From Microbispora siamensis (GTDB lineage Bacteria > Actinomycetota > Actinomycetes > Streptosporangiales > Streptosporangiaceae), in contig NZ_BOOF01000020.1 of NCBI RefSeq assembly GCF_016863095.1, positions 1 through 64,000 of the forward strand: a stretch of 64,000 nucleotides of DNA, read 5' to 3'. A program made the position numbers and the translations under genes. Shown piece by piece: positions 1-9,981 of the stretch (positions are counted from its first letter, which is position 1; each line of letters begins with the position of its first letter). The notes beneath the pieces were generated by a model. The model was not told the DNA's origin. It ran no database searches and was given only the letters and a program-made list of their open reading frames with translations.

Positions 1-31
1 GGCCCGGCCGCCCGCCGTACGCGTGCCACGG

Positions 32-2389
32 TCAGGAGGCCGGTTCCGGCACCCGCGCGTGTGTGGTGAGCCGCCGGGCCCGGCCGAGCACGACGGTGTC
101 GCCGGTCAGCAGGATGTCCGTACGCAGGGGGCGGTCGGCGGCGGACGGGCCGGCGGTGAGCGCGATGACGCCCGGTTCGACGATCCTGCGCAGGCCGGGA
201 TCGGTGTAGGAGAAGGCGTCCGTGGGGATCTCGAAGACCACCTCGCGGGTCTGCCCGGGCGCGAGCGGCACCCTGGCGAAGCCGACGAGTTGCGCGACGG
301 GCCGGGCCACCTGCGCCACCGGGTCGGAGGCGTACAGCTGCACGACCTCCTCCGCCGGTCTGGTGCCGGTGTTGGTGACGGTCACCCGCGCCTCGACCGT
401 GCCGTCCGTGGGGCACCGCTCCGCCGAGGTCGTCATCGCGTCGTAGGTGACGGTCGTGTACGACAGCCCGTGGCCGAAGGGGAAGGCCGGGGTCGGGTCG
501 GACACGGAGATGCCGTCGGTGCGCAGTCCCAGGGGCGGCTGGAGGTAGGTGGAGGGGTTGACGAAGGGGGAGCCGGGGATCTGGACGGGCAGGCGGCCTG
601 AGGGCTCGACCCGGCCGCTGAGCACCCCCGCGATCGCCGTGCCTCCCTCCACTCCGGGCAGGAACGCCTGGAGCGCGGCGGCGGCCCGGCCGGCGTAGTC
701 GCCCACGGCGTACGGGCGGCCGGACACCACGACCAGCACGGTCGGCGTGCCGGTGGCCAGGACCGCCTCGACCAGTTCCCCCTGCACCCCGGGCAGGCCG
801 AGGTGGGCGGCGTCGCAGCCCTCGCCGGAGGTGCCGTTGCCGAACAGCCCGGCCCGGTCGCCGACGAACAGCAGGGCGAGGTCCGACTGCCCGGCCAGGG
901 CGGCGGCCTCGGCGATGCCCGAGGTGTCGTCGCCGGACACGTCGGCGCCCCGGGCGAAGTGCAGGCCGGCATCGGGGAACTCGGCCCGCAGAAGGTCCAG
1001 GACGGGCGCGATGGGCAGGCCCATGCCGTGGTCGGGGAAGCGGTCGAGCACGTGGTTGGGGAAGGCGTAGCAGCCGAGCAGCGTCTGCGGGTCGTCGGCG
1101 CACGGGCCGATGACGGCGATCCTGGCGGTCGTCCCGGCGGCGATGGGCAGCACGCCGGTGGGGTTGGCCAGCAGCACCACCGAGCGCTCGGCCACGGTGC
1201 GGGCCAGGTCACGGTTGCGTGGGCTGTCCAGGTCGACCTCGCCGGCGCCCTCGGGCACGAGGGGGCCGCCGTCGAGCAGGCCGAGTTCGATCTTCTGCCG
1301 CAGCACCCGGCGCACGGCCTCGTCGACCAGGGCCTCCTCCACGTGGCCGGCCCGGACCTGCTCGACCAGGCGGGCGCCGTAGCCGACCGTGTCGGGCAGT
1401 TCCACGTCGATGCCCGCGCGCAGCGCGACCGCGCCGGCGTGCGCCTCGTCGGCGGCGACGTGGTGCATCATGGCCAGGAACGGCACCGCCCAGTAGTCGG
1501 CCACGACCGTGCCGTCGAATCCCCACTGGTCGCGCAGCACCCCGCGCAGCAGTCCGGCGTTGGCGCCGACGGGTACGCCGTCGACGTCGGTGTAGGAGTT
1601 CATGACCGATCGGGCGCCGCCCTCGCGGATGGCCGTCTCGAACGGCGGGAGGATGACGTCGGCCATCTCTCGGGGGCCGATGCTGACCGGGGCGTGGTTG
1701 CGACCCGCCCGGGAGGCGGCGTATCCGGCGAAGTGCTTGAGCGTCGCGATGATCCCGGCGTTCTCCAGGCCGCGTACGTAGGCCGCGCCGATCTGGCCCA
1801 CCAGGTAGGGGTCCTCGCCGAGGGTCTCCTCGACCCGGCCCCAGCGGTAGTCGCGCACCACGTCGAGGACCGGCGACAGGCCCTGGTGGACGCCGACGGC
1901 GCGCAGGTCGTCGCCGATGGCCCGGGCCATCCGCTCAACCAGCGCGGGGTCGAAGGTCGCGGCCCAGGCCAGCGGGGTGGGGTAGGCGGTCGCGCCGTAG
2001 GTGGCGAACCCGGTCAGGCACTCCTCGTGCGCGATGGCCGGGATGCCGAACCGGTTGGCCGCGATCACCTGCTCCTGCAGCTTCCGCAGCCCGGCCGCCC
2101 CCTCCGCCGGGCTCAGCGGCGCCGTGCCGTACACCCGGGTCAGATGACCCACCCCGTCGCGCATACGGTCGGCGAGGTCCGCGCCGTCCTTCATGAACAG
2201 GTCCTGCAACGGTGCGACGTTGCCGCCCGCCGCCTCCGAGCCGGCGGGCGAGATGTCGACCCACACCGATCCGAGCTGGGCGGCCTTCTCCTCCAGCGTC
2301 ATCTCGGCCAGCAGCGCCTCCACGCGCTCGTCGAGAGGCCGGTCGCCGTCCCGCCAGGGCGCGAGCCCCGGCGCGTCTACGAATGTCAT
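32..2389 (-). CDS. Glycoside hydrolase family 3 beta-glucosidase/xylosidase
   Basis: A retaining exo-glycosidase that should release terminal beta-linked sugars from oligosaccharides in the cytoplasm, since no signal peptide is visible. The 785-residue protein has the usual GH3 order: a TIM-barrel half to about residue 330, an alpha/beta sandwich to about 610 and a C-terminal fibronectin-III-like domain (VTVTNTGTRPAEEVVQLY). The expected nucleophile is the Asp of VVADYWA, near residue 297; SVMNSYTDVDG and KHFAGYAAS are further family motifs. I chose the ATG at 2389 because AAGGGA lies just upstream; an in-frame ATG at 2413 lacks a good site. It is divergent from a LacI-type gene, with operator-like palindromes between them, so repression lifted by an oligosaccharide is likely. 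The sugar specificity cannot be read from sequence. Confidence 0.93.
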   Translation of the reverse strand: MTFVDAPGLAPWRDGDRPLDERVEALLAEMTLEEKAAQLGSVWVDISPAGSEAAGGNVAPLQDLFMKDGADLADRMRDGVGHLTRVYGTAPLSPAEGAAGLRKLQEQVIAANRFGIPAIAHEECLTGFATYGATAYPTPLAWAATFDPALVERMARAIGDDLRAVGVHQGLSPVLDVVRDYRWGRVEETLGEDPYLVGQIGAAYVRGLENAGIIATLKHFAGYAASRAGRNHAPVSIGPREMADVILPPFETAIREGGARSVMNSYTDVDGVPVGANAGLLRGVLRDQWGFDGTVVADYWAVPFLAMMHHVAADEAHAGAVALRAGIDVELPDTVGYGARLVEQVRAGHVEEALVDEAVRRVLRQKIELGLLDGGPLVPEGAGEVDLDSPRNRDLARTVAERSVVLLANPTGVLPIAAGTTARIAVIGPCADDPQTLLGCYAFPNHVLDRFPDHGMGLPIAPVLDLLRAEFPDAGLHFARGADVSGDDTSGIAEAAALAGQSDLALLFVGDRAGLFGNGTSGEGCDAAHLGLPGVQGELVEAVLATGTPTVLVVVSGRPYAVGDYAGRAAAALQAFLPGVEGGTAIAGVLSGRVEPSGRLPVQIPGSPFVNPSTYLQPPLGLRTDGISVSDPTPAFPFGHGLSYTTVTYDAMTTSAERCPTDGTVEARVTVTNTGTRPAEEVVQLYASDPVAQVARPVAQLVGFARVPLAPGQTREVVFEIPTDAFSYTDPGLRRIVEPGVIALTAGPSAADRPLRTDILLTGDTVVLGRARRLTTHARVPEPAS

Positions 2390-2547
2390 GACATCCCTTG
2401 CTTGTCGATCCATCGCATGGGGCTCGGCCCCGGAAGACGCCGTACGGGGTTCAGGCGGCGATCGGCCCGGCCGTGCCCGCGCCGCGGCGGCGGTAGACGG
2501 CGGTACGCGAGCAACCGCATCGAGCGCCCCCTGCTCATCTGAACTGT

Positions 2548-2690
2548 CGTCTGGACTGTCGTCCGAAAGTTTCTCAATCAGGACCGATAGTTTATGTGGA
2601 CTCTAGGCCGCTGCGCTGGAGGTCGTCAAGGAAGCGGCGGTGAGATATCCGAAACATTCGGGTGAGTGTCCGAAAGTATGACGCTAAACT
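2548..2690. promoter_or_regulatory. Divergent GH3/lacI promoter with operator-like repeats
   Basis: The intergenic region carries three related elements: TCCGAAAGTTTCTC (2562-2575), the palindrome CCGAA-ACA-TTCGG (2649-2661) and GTCCGAAAGTATGAC (2667-2681). They share a CCGAAA core that suits a LacI-family dimer. The last two sit right before lacI, so autoregulation is plausible, and the first can control the GH3 gene. Binding is inferred. Confidence 0.5.
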
Positions 2691-2696
2691 GCGGCC

Positions 2697-3737
2697 ATGA
2701 CCACGACCAGGGAGCCGACACCGCCCGAACGCATGCCCTCCCGGCCGCTGACCATCGCCCAGATCGCCGAGCTGGCGGGGGTGTCCCCCGCGACCGTCTC
2801 CAAGGTCGTCAACGGCAGGTCCGAGGTCGCCCCCGAGACTCGGGCCCTGGTCGAGGACCTGATCCGCGAGCACGGGTACCGCCGGCAGAAGAAGCGCCCC
2901 ACCGCCGCTCCTCTCATCGAGCTGGTCTTCAACGAGCTGGAGGGCGCGTACGCGATGGAGGTCATCAAGGGGGTCGAGCAGGTGGCGCGCGAGCACGACC
3001 TGGCGGTGGTCGTCTCCGAGCTGCAGGACCACCCTGACGGCAGGGGCTGGATCGAGGGGGTGATCGGCCGCCGTCCCTGCGGCGTGATCGTGGTCTTCTC
3101 CGGCCTCACCCGGGCCCAGCGCGAGCAGCTCAGGACCCGGGACATCCCCGTGGTGCTGGTCGATCCCACCGGCGATCCCGGGCACGAGCTGCCCTCGGTG
3201 GGCGCGGGCAACTGGAGCGGCGGCCTGTCGGCCGCGCGCCACCTGCTTGAGCTGGGACACCGGCGCATCGCCCTCATCACCGGCCCCGCCCACGCGCTGT
3301 CCAGCCGCGCCCGGCTCGACGGGTTCCGCGCCGCGATGGACACCGCGGGCGTGCCGACCGACCCGGGGCTCGTCCGGCAGGGCGACTTCAGCGCGGAGGA
3401 CGGCCTGGCGCACGCCCGCTCCCTGCTCGCGCTGCCCCGGCCGCCGACCGCCGTGTTCGCCTTCAACGACGCGCAGGCCATGGGCGTGTACCAGGCGGCC
3501 CACGAGATGGGGCTGCGCATCCCCGACGAGCTGAGCGTGGTCGGCTTCGACGACCTGCCGATGGCGCAGTGGCTCATCCCCGCGCTGACCACGGTCCGCC
3601 AGCCGCTGACCGAGATGGCCGCCGCCGCCGCGGCCATGGTGGTCGCCCTCGCCCGCGGGGAGACCCCGCCGCAGAACCGCCTCGAACTCACCACCAGCCT
3701 CGTCGTACGCGGCAGCACCGCCCCGCTCGTGGCCTGA
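2697..3737 (+). CDS. LacI-family transcriptional repressor
   Basis: A 346-residue DNA-binding repressor. The N-terminus has the LacI helix-turn-helix and hinge (TIAQIAELAGVSPATVSKVV, then NGRSEVAPETR). The rest is a periplasmic-binding-protein-like ligand domain with the typical GFDDLPMAQWLIPALTTVRQP segment near the C-terminus. It most likely senses a sugar released by, or taken up with, the substrate of the divergent GH3 enzyme. Palindromes built on CCGAAA lie in front of it and again behind it, which suggests that it controls its own expression and the GH3 gene, and perhaps the transporter gene downstream. The ATG start gives a normal LacI N-terminus. Confidence 0.93.
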   Translation: MTTTREPTPPERMPSRPLTIAQIAELAGVSPATVSKVVNGRSEVAPETRALVEDLIREHGYRRQKKRPTAAPLIELVFNELEGAYAMEVIKGVEQVAREHDLAVVVSELQDHPDGRGWIEGVIGRRPCGVIVVFSGLTRAQREQLRTRDIPVVLVDPTGDPGHELPSVGAGNWSGGLSAARHLLELGHRRIALITGPAHALSSRARLDGFRAAMDTAGVPTDPGLVRQGDFSAEDGLAHARSLLALPRPPTAVFAFNDAQAMGVYQAAHEMGLRIPDELSVVGFDDLPMAQWLIPALTTVRQPLTEMAAAAAAMVVALARGETPPQNRLELTTSLVVRGSTAPLVA

Positions 3738-4023
3738 AGTTTCGGAACACAGACAGAAATTTCGGCACCGGCATCCTCGCGCCTGATCCCGCCGCTGATC
3801 CTCCCGTGAGGGCTGGTCGCGTCGGCTGCCCGCGAAGGCGGGACCCGCGTCAGAAACATTCGGAATCACTACGAAATTTTCTGCGAAGATCCATGCCGAT
3901 ACAGGGCTGCCTGTATCAGGTGCTTACGGTCTGATCCTTTCCAGGACTCCGGTAACGGCCGCCGTCAGCGGCCAGAGTAAAGTACGCCAAATGGTGTATA
4001 TGCCCAGATCAGCGAGGTAAAGG
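3738..4023. promoter_or_regulatory. lacI-MFS intergenic region with further CGAAA/TTTCG elements
   Basis: No gene is seen in these 286 bases. Four more elements like those upstream of lacI occur: GAAGTTTCGGAAC (from 3736), GAAATTTCGGC (from 3756), CAGAAACATTCGGAATC (from 3851) and ACGAAATTTTCTGCG (from 3871). The last two sit where a promoter for the next gene is expected. AGGTAAAGG just precedes the GTG start at 4024. Confidence 0.4.
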
Positions 4024-5280
4024 GTGGCGGTACAGGCAGTCCTGAAGCGTGTCGCCCTTGACACCAGGCCCCTGAGCATTCCCGCATACCGGCGGCTGCT
4101 GGTGGGGCAGGGGGTCTCCTTCATCGGCTTCCAGCTCACCTCGGTGGCCGTGAGCGGGCAGGTGTACAGCATCACGGGGTCGTCCCTGTGGGTGGGCATG
4201 CTCGGGCCGGTGAGCCTCGTCCCGCTTGTCGTCTTCGGCCTGTGGGGCGGCGCGGTCGCCGACGCGATGGACCGCCGCCGGCTCCTGCTGGCCGGCTCGG
4301 TGGTGGCCTGGCTGTCGACCGTCGCCCTGCTGCTGCACGCCTGGTCGGGGCTCGGCAGCGTCCATCTCATCCTCGCCGTCATCGCCCTGCAGTCGATCGG
4401 CTTCGCCGTCACCTCGGCGACGCGCGGCGCGATCATTCCCCGCATCGTGCCGACCGAGCGGGTGCCCGCGGCCAACACCCTCAACTTCCTCGTCAGCAGC
4501 ATCGGCACGGTGGTCGGGCCGCTGCTGGCCGGGGTGGTGCTCGCCAAGGGCGGGTACGCCACCGCGTATCTCATCGACGCCGTCCTGTTCGGCGCCGGCT
4601 TCTACGCGGCCGTACGGCTGCCGACGCTGGCGCCCGTCGGCGAGATCTCCAGGCCGGGTTTCCGCTCGGTCGTCGACGGGCTCAGATACGTGGTGAGCAG
4701 GCCCGTCGTGCTCATGTCGTTCGTGGTGGACATCATCGCGATGGCGTTCGCGATGCCGAGGGCGCTGTTCCCGGAGATGGCGGCCGAGCGCTTCGGCGGG
4801 TCGGCAGTGGCGTTCGGCTGGCTGTCGGCGAGCATCGCCATCGGGGCGGTCGTCGCCGGCGTCTTCTCCGGCTGGGTCGGCCGCGTACGCCGCCAGGGGG
4901 TGGCGCTCACGCTCGTGATCGCACTGTGGGGCGTGACGGTGGCCGCGGCGGCGCTGGCGCAGCCGTTGTGGCTGGTCGTGGCGTTGCTGGCGATCGGCGG
5001 CGCGACCGACCTCGCCTCCGCCGTCTGGCGGCAGACGATCCTGCAGACCTACGCGCCCGACGAGATGCGCGGACGCCTGCAGGGGGTGTTCATGGTCGTC
5101 GTCGCGGGCGGGCCCCGCCTGGGCGACCTGCGGGCGGGCGCCACCGCGGACGCCTTCGGGCTCGTGCCCTCCTGGGCGGGCGGCGGCCTGGTGTGCGCCC
5201 TGCTCGTCCTGGTGACCGGTTTCGGCGTGTCCGCCTTCCGGCGGTACGACGCCCTGGCGAGCCGCCCGGACACCCGCTGA
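4024..5280 (+). CDS. MFS transporter (EntS-like exporter family)
   Basis: A 418-residue membrane protein with the hydrophobic periodicity of a 12-helix major facilitator. The loop ADAMDRRRLLLAG after the second or third helix matches the MFS signature, and the C-terminal segment GVFMVVVAGGPRLGDLRAG is typical of the EntS-like exporters common in actinomycetes. These are usually proton-driven exporters of siderophores or drugs; the substrate here is unknown. The gene starts with GTG preceded by GAGGTAAAGG. It is convergent with the methyltransferase gene, with only 22 bases between them. LacI-type operator-like sites upstream may tie it to the repressor, which would be unusual for an exporter. 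Confidence 0.85.
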   Translation: MAVQAVLKRVALDTRPLSIPAYRRLLVGQGVSFIGFQLTSVAVSGQVYSITGSSLWVGMLGPVSLVPLVVFGLWGGAVADAMDRRRLLLAGSVVAWLSTVALLLHAWSGLGSVHLILAVIALQSIGFAVTSATRGAIIPRIVPTERVPAANTLNFLVSSIGTVVGPLLAGVVLAKGGYATAYLIDAVLFGAGFYAAVRLPTLAPVGEISRPGFRSVVDGLRYVVSRPVVLMSFVVDIIAMAFAMPRALFPEMAAERFGGSAVAFGWLSASIAIGAVVAGVFSGWVGRVRRQGVALTLVIALWGVTVAAAALAQPLWLVVALLAIGGATDLASAVWRQTILQTYAPDEMRGRLQGVFMVVVAGGPRLGDLRAGATADAFGLVPSWAGGGLVCALLVLVTGFGVSAFRRYDALASRPDTR

Positions 5281-5302
5281 GCCGTTCGATCAGGCGCGGG
5301 TC

Positions 5303-5938
5303 TCAGGGCCGGGCCTCGCCGCGTACGCAGAAGGAGATGGGGCTGCGGACGCGGCCGGGGAAGAAGAAGCGCTCCAGCGACCCGACGGTGAAGCCGGCCG
5401 CCTCGATCGCCGCCACGCTGTCGCGGCCCGTGTGGCAGCCGCCGGTCAGGCACGGCCACACGGTCGCGTCCAGCAGGTCCTGCGCCCTGGCCCAGCCCGT
5501 GGGCCCGGCGCGGACGTGTTCGAGGAAGCGCAGCCGCCCGGCCGGGGCCAGCACCCGGCGTATCTCCCGCAGCCCGGCGGCGGGATCGGGCAGCGAGCAC
5601 AGCACGAACGACACCACCGCCGCGTCGAACTCGCCGTCCCCGGCCGGGAGCCGGTCGGCCAGGCCGCCGACGACCTCGATCCGCGCCCGCGCTCCACGGG
5701 CGGCGTGGCGGGCGATCGCCCGCAGCCTCGGTTCGGGCTCGACGGCCAGCACGCCGGTGACGGACGGCGGATAGTGGGCGAAGTTCAGCCCGTTGCCCGC
5801 GCCGACCTCGATCACCCGGCCGGACAGCCCCGCCACCAGCGCCTCACGCTGCCCGGTCATGCCGTGCCGGTCGAGCACCTGGCTGAACCAGGTGTAGAAG
5901 CGGGCGAACAGCGGATGGCTGACCCCGGTCGTCGGCAT
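5303..5938 (-). CDS. Class I SAM-dependent methyltransferase
   Basis: A 211-residue soluble methyltransferase of the Methyltransf_11 type. Motif I is VIEVGAGNGLNF, the SAM-binding acidic residue follows in VLAVEPEPRL, and the later motif FDAAVVSFVLCSLPDP is typical of the fold; a Cys-rich stretch (LTGGCHTGRD) follows. The overall look resembles small METTL7-like lipid or thiol methyltransferases, but the substrate cannot be assigned. I start it at the ATG at 5938 because GGGGAAGGGGGAC lies directly upstream; the ATG at 5980 would add 14 residues without support. It stands alone. Confidence 0.85.
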   Translation of the reverse strand: MPTTGVSHPLFARFYTWFSQVLDRHGMTGQREALVAGLSGRVIEVGAGNGLNFAHYPPSVTGVLAVEPEPRLRAIARHAARGARARIEVVGGLADRLPAGDGEFDAAVVSFVLCSLPDPAAGLREIRRVLAPAGRLRFLEHVRAGPTGWARAQDLLDATVWPCLTGGCHTGRDSVAAIEAAGFTVGSLERFFFPGRVRSPISFCVRGEARP

Positions 5939-6155
5939 GGCGTCCCCCTTCCCCGTCCCTCCTTCATTCCCGCCCGGCACGAACCCTCATGACCTGCGGC
6001 ATTACCGAATCGGGGCAAAACGGTCGTGGTCGCCACCGGCCATCGCGGGTACGGGCCCGATGGACGACGCGTTGGACGACGAGGCGAGCGCGGCGACGCG
6101 GCGGCACTCGCGGGCCGGCCCACTCCGGGCGGCGTGACGCGGAAAGGAAGCGACC

Positions 6156-6839
6156 ATGACCTCTGCCGTGACCTCCGCGGCGACGCCTGGGGCGGAACCG
6201 GCCCGGCTGCCGCTCATCGGCGACAGGGCGCCGGACTTCGAGGCCGAGAGCACCCACGGGCCGGTCCGGCTCGCCGACTATGCCGGGCGGTGGCTGGTGC
6301 TGTTCAGCCACCCGGCCGACTTCACCCCGGTGTGCACCACCGAGTTCGTCGCGTTCGCCGAGCTGGCGGAGGAGTTCGCCGCCAGGAACGTCGCCCTGCT
6401 CGGCAACTCGGTCGACTCCGTGCACAGCCACCTCGCCTGGACGCGGGCGATCGAGGACAGGCTCGGCGTGCGGATCCCCTTCCCGATCATCGCCGACCTC
6501 GACACGCGGGTGTCCCGCGCGTACGGCATGCTCCACCCGAACGCGTCCGCGACGGCGGCGGTCCGCGCGGTGTTCGTGATCGACCCGGAGTCGGTCGTCC
6601 GCGCGATCCTCTACTACCCGATGAACGCGGGGCGGATGGTCCCCGAGATCCTCAGGCTCGTGGACGCGCTGCAGACGGCCGATCGCGACGGCGTCTCCTG
6701 CCCGGCCAACTGGCGGCCCGGCGACGACGTGCTGCTGGGCGCGCCGAAGACCCAGGCCGAGGTGGAGGCGAGGCTGGCCGACGAGCGGCTCAAGCTCGTC
6801 GACTGGTATCTCGCCAGCCTCCCCGGCCGCGGCGCCTGA
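6156..6839 (+). CDS. 1-Cys peroxiredoxin (Prx6 type)
   Basis: This enzyme reduces hydrogen peroxide and organic hydroperoxides in the cytosol. The peroxidatic site PADFTPVCTTEF carries the conserved Pro, Thr and Cys. The C-terminal extension, with GVSCPANWRPGD, is characteristic of the Prx6/archaeal 1-Cys group and is longer than in AhpC. Its 227 residues fit the family. The Cys in the GVSCPAN segment may act as a second, resolving-type cysteine. The ATG has GGAAAGGAAG upstream. It is transcribed alone, divergent from the methyltransferase, and no OxyR-type gene lies beside it. Confidence 0.93.
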   Translation: MTSAVTSAATPGAEPARLPLIGDRAPDFEAESTHGPVRLADYAGRWLVLFSHPADFTPVCTTEFVAFAELAEEFAARNVALLGNSVDSVHSHLAWTRAIEDRLGVRIPFPIIADLDTRVSRAYGMLHPNASATAAVRAVFVIDPESVVRAILYYPMNAGRMVPEILRLVDALQTADRDGVSCPANWRPGDDVLLGAPKTQAEVEARLADERLKLVDWYLASLPGRGA

Positions 6840-6933
6840 CCGTACGCCCCCCGCCGGGTTCCGGTCAGCGGGAGCGGGGCGCCGCGCGTGCCGCCGGTCC
6901 GGTTAGCGTGCGGGTCGTGGCAGGAACAGCGGC

Positions 6934-8547
6934 ATGACCACCCGCGAGGAGGCGCTGGCCCGGCTCACCGCCCCGGGCGCTCCCTTCGAGGTGCGCGTCG
7001 AGGACGTGCTCGGCGAGCCGATGGAGGTCTTCGCGCACCGGCAGCGTTCGCTCGGCGAGATCCTCCGCGCGTCGCTCCGCTTCGGCGACCGGGAGTATCT
7101 GGTGGCCGGGGAGAGCCGGCTGACGTTCGCCGGGCACCACGAGGCGGTGTGCGCGCTGGCCGCGGCCCTGCGCGACGAGTACGGCGTGCGCAAGGGCGAC
7201 CGGGTCGCTATCTGCGCCGCGAACCGGCCGGAGTGGATCATCGCCTTCTGGGCGGCGGTCTCGCTCGGCGCGGTCGCCGTCGGGATGAACTCGATGTGGG
7301 CCGCCCCGGAGATCGCCCACGGCCTCGGTCTCACCGAGCCCGCCGTCCTCGTCGCCGACGCGCCGCGCCGGGCGCTCGCCGGCGAGCCCGGCATCCCGGT
7401 GCTGTCGATCGAGGACGACCTGCCGGCGCTCGTCGAGCGGCATCGGGGCGCGGCGCAGCCCGTGGAGGCCGTGGACGAGGACGACCCGGCGGTCATCCTG
7501 TTCACCAGCGGGACGACGGGACGGCCGAAGGGCGCCACCCACTCCCACCGCAACGTGATCGCCGCCGTCTGGTTCCACCTGCTGAACGACGCGGTCGCCG
7601 CGGAGACGGGCCGTCCGCAGGCGGGGCGGCGCTTCCTGCTGGTGACCCCGCTCTTCCACATCGCGGCCCTGCACAACCTCGCCGTCGTCCGCCTGGCCGT
7701 CGGCGACACCGCTGTGCTGCATCTGGGCCGCTTCGACATCGCCCGCGTGCTGCGGCTCATCGAGAAGGAACGGGTGACGAACTGGGGCGCCGTGCCGACG
7801 ATGCTCTCCCGCCTGGTCGAGCACGACCTCTCGCCGTACGACCTGACCTCGCTGCGCACGGTCTCGGTGAACAGCGCGCCCTCCTCCCCGGCGCTCAAGC
7901 AGCGGCTGCGGGAGGTGCTGCCGCGGGCCGGCGCGGCCCTCGGGACGACCTACGGCCTGACCGAGTCGTCCACGGCGGCGACGCTCGCGTCCGCCGCCGA
8001 GTTGCTGGCCGACCCGGGCACGGTCGGCGGGCCGGTGCCCACGATGCGGGTGGAGATCCGCGGGCCCGGCGGCGAGCGGGTGCCCGACGGCGTCGATGGG
8101 GAGATCTGCCTGCGCGGCGCGCAGATGATGCTGGGCTACTGGGGCGACCCGGAGGCGACGCGGGCGGCGAGCGCCCCCGGCGGGTGGTTCCGCACGGGCG
8201 ACCTCGGCCGCATCGTGGACGGCCGGCTGCACGTGTCGAGCCGGCGGTCCGACCTGATCCTGCGGGGCGGGGAGAACGTCTACCCGGCCGAGGTCGAGGA
8301 CCGGATCGGCACGCATCCGGCGGTGCGCGAGTGCGTCGTGCTGGGAGTGCCGCACCACGATCTCGGCCAGGAGGTCGCCGCCGTGGTGGTGGTGAGGCCG
8401 GGCGCGGAGGTGACCGAGCGCGAGCTGCGGGAGCACACCGCCGCCGGCCTCGCCCGATACAAGGTGCCGTCGCGCTGGACGATCAGGACCGAGCCCCTGC
8501 CCCGCAACGCCACAGGGAAGGTGAACCGCACGCAGGTCAGCATCTGA
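6934..8547 (+). CDS. AMP-dependent acyl-CoA synthetase/ligase
   Basis: A 537-residue member of the ANL adenylate-forming family, which activates a carboxylic acid as acyl-AMP and then acyl-CoA. The P-loop-like motif FTSGTTGRPKGATHSH, the A5 motif TTYGLTESS, the A7 motif GWFRTGDLGR and the A10 motif RNATGKVNR with the catalytic Lys are all present. The family position suggests a fatty-acid or aromatic-acid CoA ligase, but the pocket cannot be read reliably. AGGAA precedes the ATG. The next gene (alditol oxidase) starts 26 bases after its stop, so cotranscription is possible, though the two have no obvious shared pathway. Confidence 0.92.
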   Translation: MTTREEALARLTAPGAPFEVRVEDVLGEPMEVFAHRQRSLGEILRASLRFGDREYLVAGESRLTFAGHHEAVCALAAALRDEYGVRKGDRVAICAANRPEWIIAFWAAVSLGAVAVGMNSMWAAPEIAHGLGLTEPAVLVADAPRRALAGEPGIPVLSIEDDLPALVERHRGAAQPVEAVDEDDPAVILFTSGTTGRPKGATHSHRNVIAAVWFHLLNDAVAAETGRPQAGRRFLLVTPLFHIAALHNLAVVRLAVGDTAVLHLGRFDIARVLRLIEKERVTNWGAVPTMLSRLVEHDLSPYDLTSLRTVSVNSAPSSPALKQRLREVLPRAGAALGTTYGLTESSTAATLASAAELLADPGTVGGPVPTMRVEIRGPGGERVPDGVDGEICLRGAQMMLGYWGDPEATRAASAPGGWFRTGDLGRIVDGRLHVSSRRSDLILRGGENVYPAEVEDRIGTHPAVRECVVLGVPHHDLGQEVAAVVVVRPGAEVTERELREHTAAGLARYKVPSRWTIRTEPLPRNATGKVNRTQVSI

Positions 8548-8564
8548 GCGCCATCTTCCGGTAG

Positions 8565-9932
<1,368 letters not shown>

Positions 9933-9981
9933 TCGCCGGTTCGTCCCCTGATGACCGGGTAAGTCCCGGGGATCGCGGGGG

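Noticed and set aside
803..2542. Long plus-strand open frame opposite the GH3 gene
   Set aside because: It is a shadow of the GH3 gene. The translation is Arg/Gly/His-rich with no motif, and the GH3 frame has clear catalytic motifs.
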